Below are positions 58,586-64,000 of a stretch of 64,000 nucleotides of DNA, piece after piece (within the stretch, counting starts at the first letter, position 1; each line of letters begins with the position of its first letter). A program made the position numbers and the translations under genes. Under the pieces are notes generated by a model. That model saw nothing but the letters and a program-made list of their open reading frames with translations, was not told where the DNA came from and ran no database searches. The DNA comes from Lepeophtheirus salmonis (Eukaryota; Arthropoda; Copepoda; Siphonostomatoida; Caligidae). Location: positions 7,874,001 through 7,938,000 of the forward strand of contig NC_052138.2 in the NCBI RefSeq assembly GCF_016086655.4, in the 5' to 3' direction.

Positions 58586-60496
58586 TTAAGATTACCAAGA
58601 CAAAAAATATTAATGCTATTCCTGATATTGATGGTTCGCGCAACATACCCAAATGGTCTAATAACACAAAACTTTTCTTAAAGTTTATAATATTTAATTA
58701 ATAATTAAGTGTCTGTGTGTGTAATGAGTATGTATGTATTTCATCAGCTCACAAGTTGTGCAATATGTCAGTATTGCCCGAAGTAGGTTTATAATCCACT
58801 TCTAAATCATTGTAATTGGCAAAGGAATCCCTTATTCGAGACTCTATTTACTTTTTCTGCACACAGGTTGTGCAATATACCAGCAGGGGTTGTAGTGGGC
58901 TCATAATCCAACGCCAATTTACTGTTTTTTTATATGCTCTCTAGACTATAACTAATTTTTTTACATATATGATCCATTTGAATTCCTACTGGGTTTGCAA
59001 AGGCTGTCAGCTTCCAGAATGGGGGGCTCAGGCTTAAAAACGTTTAAGAGCCAAAACTATAAATTGCATTTATTGAAGTTAAAAAGTACAATATTCAAAA
59101 TTCGTTAAATTTTAGTTCTTTGTGAATCATTTATGAATCTGTGCGAAAAAATATTGATTTTTTTTTACTGACATTATCATTCTTTGGTGCTAGTCTTCCT
59201 TTTTCTTCTTTCTGTTCTACTCACTAGATAATATTTAGTAATGGGTCTGCAATCTGCATTAGATGTATTTCATTTAAGTAAATAGGCACAAAATTCCTCT
59301 TCAACGTTTTTATTATTTTGGAAAGGGGGAGGGAGGGTCATCTGAGGAAAAAGTCACGAATATAACAATAATGAATTCGAATGAAATTTTTTCTATACCT
59401 CATTTTTTCAAATAAGACATCTCATGGATTCGAACTCGAAGATGGAGAACTAGGAAAGTCAATCTAATTTAATGGTTTTGTATAAACTGCATTTGACTTC
59501 ATAATTAGTACGTGAAAAAATGAAATAAATATTTTTAAAAAGCTTTTCTAATCACTGGCACTAATATTTTTATCGTCTGTACGCTTTTTTATAAAATGTC
59601 TTAAAAGATGGTGTACTCAATTTTTAATAATTAATCAATTATAGAACACCAAAGGATGCTTCATATGAACTGAATATCACTAAATAATAACCATCAAGTT
59701 TATTAAAAAAACTCTATCAGGGTCAGACACAAGGTAACTTTTCTTATCAAACATGTACTTAAAGCAGGCTAGTACCCGTTCACCCTTTTTCTATTTAGTC
59801 GTTCATTTTCTTAAAATTTTCCCTTCGCCGTTCATTCGTTGGTTTTTTTCTGTTCATTTTTCCGTTGAATCTTTTTTAAATTTTTATTTATTCATTTAAT
59901 ATTTATCTAGAATAAAAAGTCCAATTTAAAAAAATACTCATTAATATATGAAGCCCTTTTTGTTTCGTACTACATAAAAATGAGCCTCAAGGGCGTAGCC
60001 TACAAAAAACAAAACAGGCAATTCCTGGGTTTCAAAAATGATACACTCAATTTTTATAAAATGGTGTCCAAATTCTTTGAAAAAAATGGAGTTTTTTTAT
60101 TAGCCTCAAAATAGAGGCAGTACTTTTATTCAAGGCAGTCTCCAATTTATTTTTAATAGCTACCCTCCTTTAAAAAATAGCTGAACTGAAATTTTAACCT
60201 GGCTTTTTTTTTCCAATAATTCTTATTTATTATCTGGAGAGCGTTAGAAGATATTCATATACTAGACTGGATGAATACTTTCATATTGCGCAGAAATAAA
60301 TATTGAAGGTTCTAATGTCGGGTTAAAATTTATGTACTTTACATGCACAGATTTGATCAAAACTTTACAAGATAAATAAAAACATTAACGTCCATTGTAC
60401 CTTTTATTTGATCAATTACACCTTATTCGTGATTTTGAATGCTATCTTGAGATTACTTATTTTCCAGTGAATGGTGCAATTAAACCAAGCAAGAGA
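58586..60496. other. Spacer with a diverged two-copy repeat
   Basis: Around 58748-58800 and 58860-58915 the motifs CACA[AG]GTTGTGCAATAT and TCATAATCCA[AC]-like sequence recur, suggesting an old duplication of about 115 bp. The rest is AT-rich with no recognised gene. Confidence 0.35.
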
Positions 60497-61015
60497 TTTC
60501 TTTGGGATCGTGTCAAGTAAGGGTCATGTCATGCCACCCCACATCTTCGAGACAAGCCGTGGATGTGGTAGCAGGACTCGGCTCCGCCCACAAATCTAAG
60601 TGGACGCAAGAATGGTTGAAAAGCAATGCTTTTGCGTTCGTACCCTTCTCCTCTTGGCCTCCCTCATCACCGGATTTGAACCCGTTTGACTACTTTGTCT
60701 GGTCCTACGTCGAGAACATGAGCAACCGCTCCTCCCATAACACCAAGCAGTCTTTCATCACCTGCATCAAGGAGAAATTCAGTGAGATAGAAGCAGCGCA
60801 GATCCAAAATGCCTGTTCTTGGTTTCGTAGCCGCATTGAGCCTATTTTGGCCGCAGACGGCGGCTACATTAAATAGATAGCTTATATAAAGATAATATAT
60901 AAGATATATAATATATATCGTAATAAAGATATTCGTTTTTATTTTATCAATAAATATTATAAAATAAGCTTGAAGTTGTTGTTTTTTGAAGAGGCAGATT
61001 TTGTCCACGCACCCT
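60497..61015 (+). mobile_element. mariner (D37D-type) 3' half with right end
   Basis: The copy starts within FFGIVSSKGHVMPPHIFETS (60495-60555). An internal deletion removes about 40 residues. It resumes at the second catalytic Asp in QDSAP (Asp codon 60575-60577); a one-base loss then shifts the frame to AHKSKWTQEWLKSNAFAF and WPPSSPDLNPFDYFVWSYVE. The frame stays open to the end, EPILAADGGYIK, with a TAG at 60877. Counting across the frameshift, 37 residues separate the two Asp, as in maT/D37D mariners. The right terminal repeat is at about 60985-61015 (complement TAGGGTGCGTGGACAAAATC, beside TA). The 5' half and left end are missing. This C-terminus is among the least decayed here. Confidence 0.8.
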
Positions 61016-61371
61016 ATATATACCGAATTTAGTAAACTATACGTTATTTTATATAAGTAATAAGAATATATATAAATATATTCTTGTACGTCAGTATACT
61101 GTAATATGCTACATTTATGTAGCAAATTTTATATTATTTATATTGGATGTCTAATAACAAAGAAAGGGACAAAAATAAGGAAAGGTTTGCAATAAATAAT
61201 TTTATTTGAAGTAACAAAAACATAAATATCTATAAAAAATGAAACAAACCATAAAACTTAAAAAATCATAATAATTTTCTATATTTCCAGAATGTTATTT
61301 TATTCCTATAACAATAATATAAACAAGGTTAGGAAATATAATTAATAACTAGTGTTAACTTCTTCAAGCCT
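61016..61371. other. AT-rich spacer, nothing recognised
   Basis: (TA)-rich, with a low-complexity minus frame running through it from the adjacent mariner. Confidence 0.35.
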
Positions 61372-61612
61372 GAAGAGACAAAATCATGCTGTCAACGAAG
61401 CTTTTTTTCATGACGAAGACGAGACAACGACTAAAATTGGAAAAAAAGCATGACGAAGAAGAGACAAAGACGAAACTGACAAAGACGAAAATCTGACAAA
61501 GACGAAAACTGACGAAATGGTGACATAGATTAATGACTGACGAAGACGAGACGAAACTGAAAATAACTGACGAAGACGAGACGAAACTGAAAATAACTGA
61601 CGAAGTTTGTTA
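61372..61612. repeat. GACGAAGAC minisatellite with exact 30-bp units
   Basis: It belongs to the same family as 58277-58585. The 3' end contains two identical 30-bp units (61537-61566 and 61567-61596: GACGAAGACGAGACGAAACT with a GAAAATAACT-type end) and a partial third, so this part expanded recently. Confidence 0.75.
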
Positions 61613-64000
61613 ATCAGTTAAAAGAACAAATCCCTGTATTGTGCCTAGTTTGTTACACTTGGAGTAATTCAAGGTACCCTCACCACCTCTAACAGACAAA
61701 AAAACATTTTCATGGCCGCCTTATTTTGGAAAAATTTATCTTCTGGTCATTCTTTCAAAACCATAGCTTTGGATCTGGTTATAAAGTGAAAACATCACTA
61801 AAAAAAATACGCAAAACAATGAGGTATTCTGTTCTATTTTTAAGAACAAACCTTTTGGCACAAGATAATTTGACATTTTATAATTGGATTGACTCTTGAT
61901 ATAAATTGTTATTCTTTCTTATTTTTTTTTTTTTTTGTGGCTAATTACAATAAAGGAAATTTGGAATTTTACTTTTTATCCTTGCATGCATAGGTCTACA
62001 ATGCATTGATGTATATAACACTTATACTCATAAAGTTATGCTTGATCCATTTTATCAAAAAGAAATATCTCCTTCCTCTGTCAACTCTTTACTTCCAGTG
62101 CCAATCGTTAATGTAAACTATCTGAGAGTAATTAGGAGATAATATTGTCTGAGAATGACAGATTGTCTTCTTCCATTTTTTATAGTTTCCTTTTTTCTTA
62201 AACGTACGTAAAACAAGCGTACAGATGGTGGTACACATTGATAAATTACAAGTACTCAAGTACTATACATATACAAGACAGTAAAAAAAATATTATCTGC
62301 AAGATGGTGGGACAGTTTATTTGTATTTTGGAGGTGCAGCATAAATAAACTAGCAAGGGTTTCCTTTATTATTTATTTTTCTTGTCCTAAAATACAATTT
62401 TGAATTTATAAATAATAAATATATTTCATCATATAATCATTTAGGAATGGTGTGTTGTTGTTTTTTTTTTTTTTTTTTTTTGCGTAAGACGGCTTACTCT
62501 TGATCATTTTTTACACAAACTAATCTATATAAACAACACTTATTTGTGCTTTACACAAAATATTTTTATCTGTCCTACAGTTAGAAAATTTTGATGTAAA
62601 TAGTGCTTCAGAGAAAGTTATAAGCCATAAAATATTTTTAATGACCATTATCAATGTTTTTTCATTAATAGGTTTTAACAACTGTTAAACTTTATTGTTA
62701 TAACTGTTTTTACACAGTTAATGTATAAAATTTTATCGTACTTTCATACTATGAGAGTGAAATAAAACATTTGAATTTAATATCTGTAAATATATAACGA
62801 GTAATATTCAAATTTATCAATTATCTGTAAACAATGGCGGTCGATATATATATGATAAAATAAAGTAGAATCTCATGATTATACAAATGTACAGCTACGT
62901 CACATGTCATCACGAACTTAGTTATCATAAATTGGGACCACTTGTTTGTTCAAAAGGCATAACACCTGTATTAACCTGTCGAACAGAACAATTTGCCTAT
63001 CTTGGAAGGCCGAACAAATGTTTTTGTAAAACCTGCTCATGCACATATATTATAAGATAAAACCAACTTATGTGTAATGTTGTAATCAGGGAAGTTTTTT
63101 AGGGGCGACGCTTACCCCAGACTTGCTTTTGAGTAGGGTCCCCGCACAGTGTAAAAGTTAATAAAATCTTAATGAAATATGTATTTATACAATAAACATT
63201 TTTTTGAAAAAAAAATGGAAAGAAAATTATTAAAAAAAATTGCCACACATTTCAATAAATCATGGTAAGAAAAAGGACATCGCACATTGATCTTTGGTGC
63301 TGATATTGTTCACGCTAAAAACTATAAAGGTTGTAATGGATACATTATTAGTTTATACAACAACTAATGAAGAAAATAAAATATTTTGTAATTAGGAGTT
63401 TAAGATAAAATAAAAGGTATTTCTTCAAGAGCAAGAGGGATATGAAACTTTTTTTCATTGAAGGCTAGATGACCGAAGGAATGAGAGGCATGCAGGCCTT
63501 TTCTTAGGGAGAAAGGGTGTTAAAATTTGACAAATTTAACAATTGCGATATTTTGTGTTAATCAAAAACAAATGGTTTTAAATGAAAAACTCAAGTTAAT
63601 GAGGGGACTGACAAAAAAATCATGCGACTAATAAAAGGGGAAAAATTGTGCCTCATTTACTAACTAGTGGCTACTTCACAGATTGATATCAATAATGTTA
63701 ATTCATGATTCATTACCTTCAATTGATATTTTTTATCAAATAACTGCTTATATTTGTTGGATTATGTTTTTTCTTATTTACTTAAAAAGTTTATTTCGCT
63801 TATTTATATCTGTAAGATGCAACTTTTCTAAATAAATAATAAGGAAAAATAAGTAATATATATTGAAGAATAATTTCAAAACGATATAATTCATAAAATA
63901 CATACTTCAGTGAACTCTTTCAATTCACAAATTTATACAATAAACTTTAATAATATTATAAGTAAAAAATAAATGTAATATTGTTAAATAATAATAAAAT
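61613..64000. other. AT-rich terminal region, no gene recognised
   Basis: A T21 run at 62461-62481 is followed by GTAAGACGGCTTAC, a small palindrome; the T-run could be a minus-strand poly(A) tail. A 61-codon + frame at 62875-63060 is Cys-rich (eight Cys) but has no recognisable spacing or signal peptide. Nothing else stands out to the window end. Confidence 0.3.

Noticed and set aside
62875..63060. Cys-rich 61-codon frame as a secreted peptide
   Set aside because: It has no signal peptide and no regular Cys spacing.
1..64000. CRISPR arrays, operons or other prokaryotic features
   Set aside because: Spliceosomal introns, TATA/initiator promoters and eukaryotic transposons show a eukaryotic genome; the tandem repeats lack the spacer structure of CRISPR.

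Overview
This is AT-rich eukaryotic DNA with few genes and many decayed transposons. The intact proteins are Rebers-Riddiford (RR) chitin-binding cuticle proteins. Core promoters have a TATA box with a TCAGT initiator, which is typical of arthropods. Together with the very high load of mariner fragments and the K/P/Y-rich cuticle proteins, this suggests an arthropod, most plausibly a crustacean such as a parasitic copepod (salmon-louse type). That species guess is inference, not proven by the sequence.

Genes: one cuticle-protein family lies on the + strand as a spread-out cluster. There are two intact genes (18788-19454 and 24367-25015), one copy whose signal peptide and RR domain are in different frames (53721-54300), and two clear pseudogenes (about 56580-56859 and 57644-58099). 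The first three share a micro-exon coding only Met-Lys, a short phase-0 first intron, a signal peptide, a roughly 60-residue RR domain and a Pro/Tyr/Lys/Ala repeat tail. Four of the five also share an upstream ACGCCCAT element (CCACGCCCAT in three) 35-73 bp before the TATA box, a candidate family-wide control site of the KLF/Sp type.

Mobile elements fill most of the rest. The most notable is a P-element-like transposon at 26313-30498, with 23-bp perfect terminal inverted repeats, 11-bp internal inverted repeats (the Drosophila P layout) and a broken THAP-type transposase. There is also a Penelope-like retroelement pseudogene (16206-17698) with reverse-transcriptase and GIY-YIG remnants, a hAT (DUF4371-like) fragment (38640-39143), a Ty3/gypsy gag-like fragment (51573-51990), Tc1-like pieces (45232, 55161-55568), and more than a dozen mariner remnants. 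Four mariners can be bounded exactly or nearly so by TA-flanked terminal repeats (13232-13813, 14441-14968, 22656-23294, 36390-37138). All four are internally deleted, 528-749 bp long.

Repeats: a 480-bp foldback element made of about 105-bp units (8667-9146), several tandem repeats (5546-6035, 47531-47930, 58277-58585, 61372-61612), dispersed repeat pairs, and a poly(A)-tailed retrocopy-like segment ending at 48934. The remaining stretches are AT-rich DNA in which I recognise nothing. I saw no convincing tRNA, rRNA or CRISPR array and no prokaryotic features.
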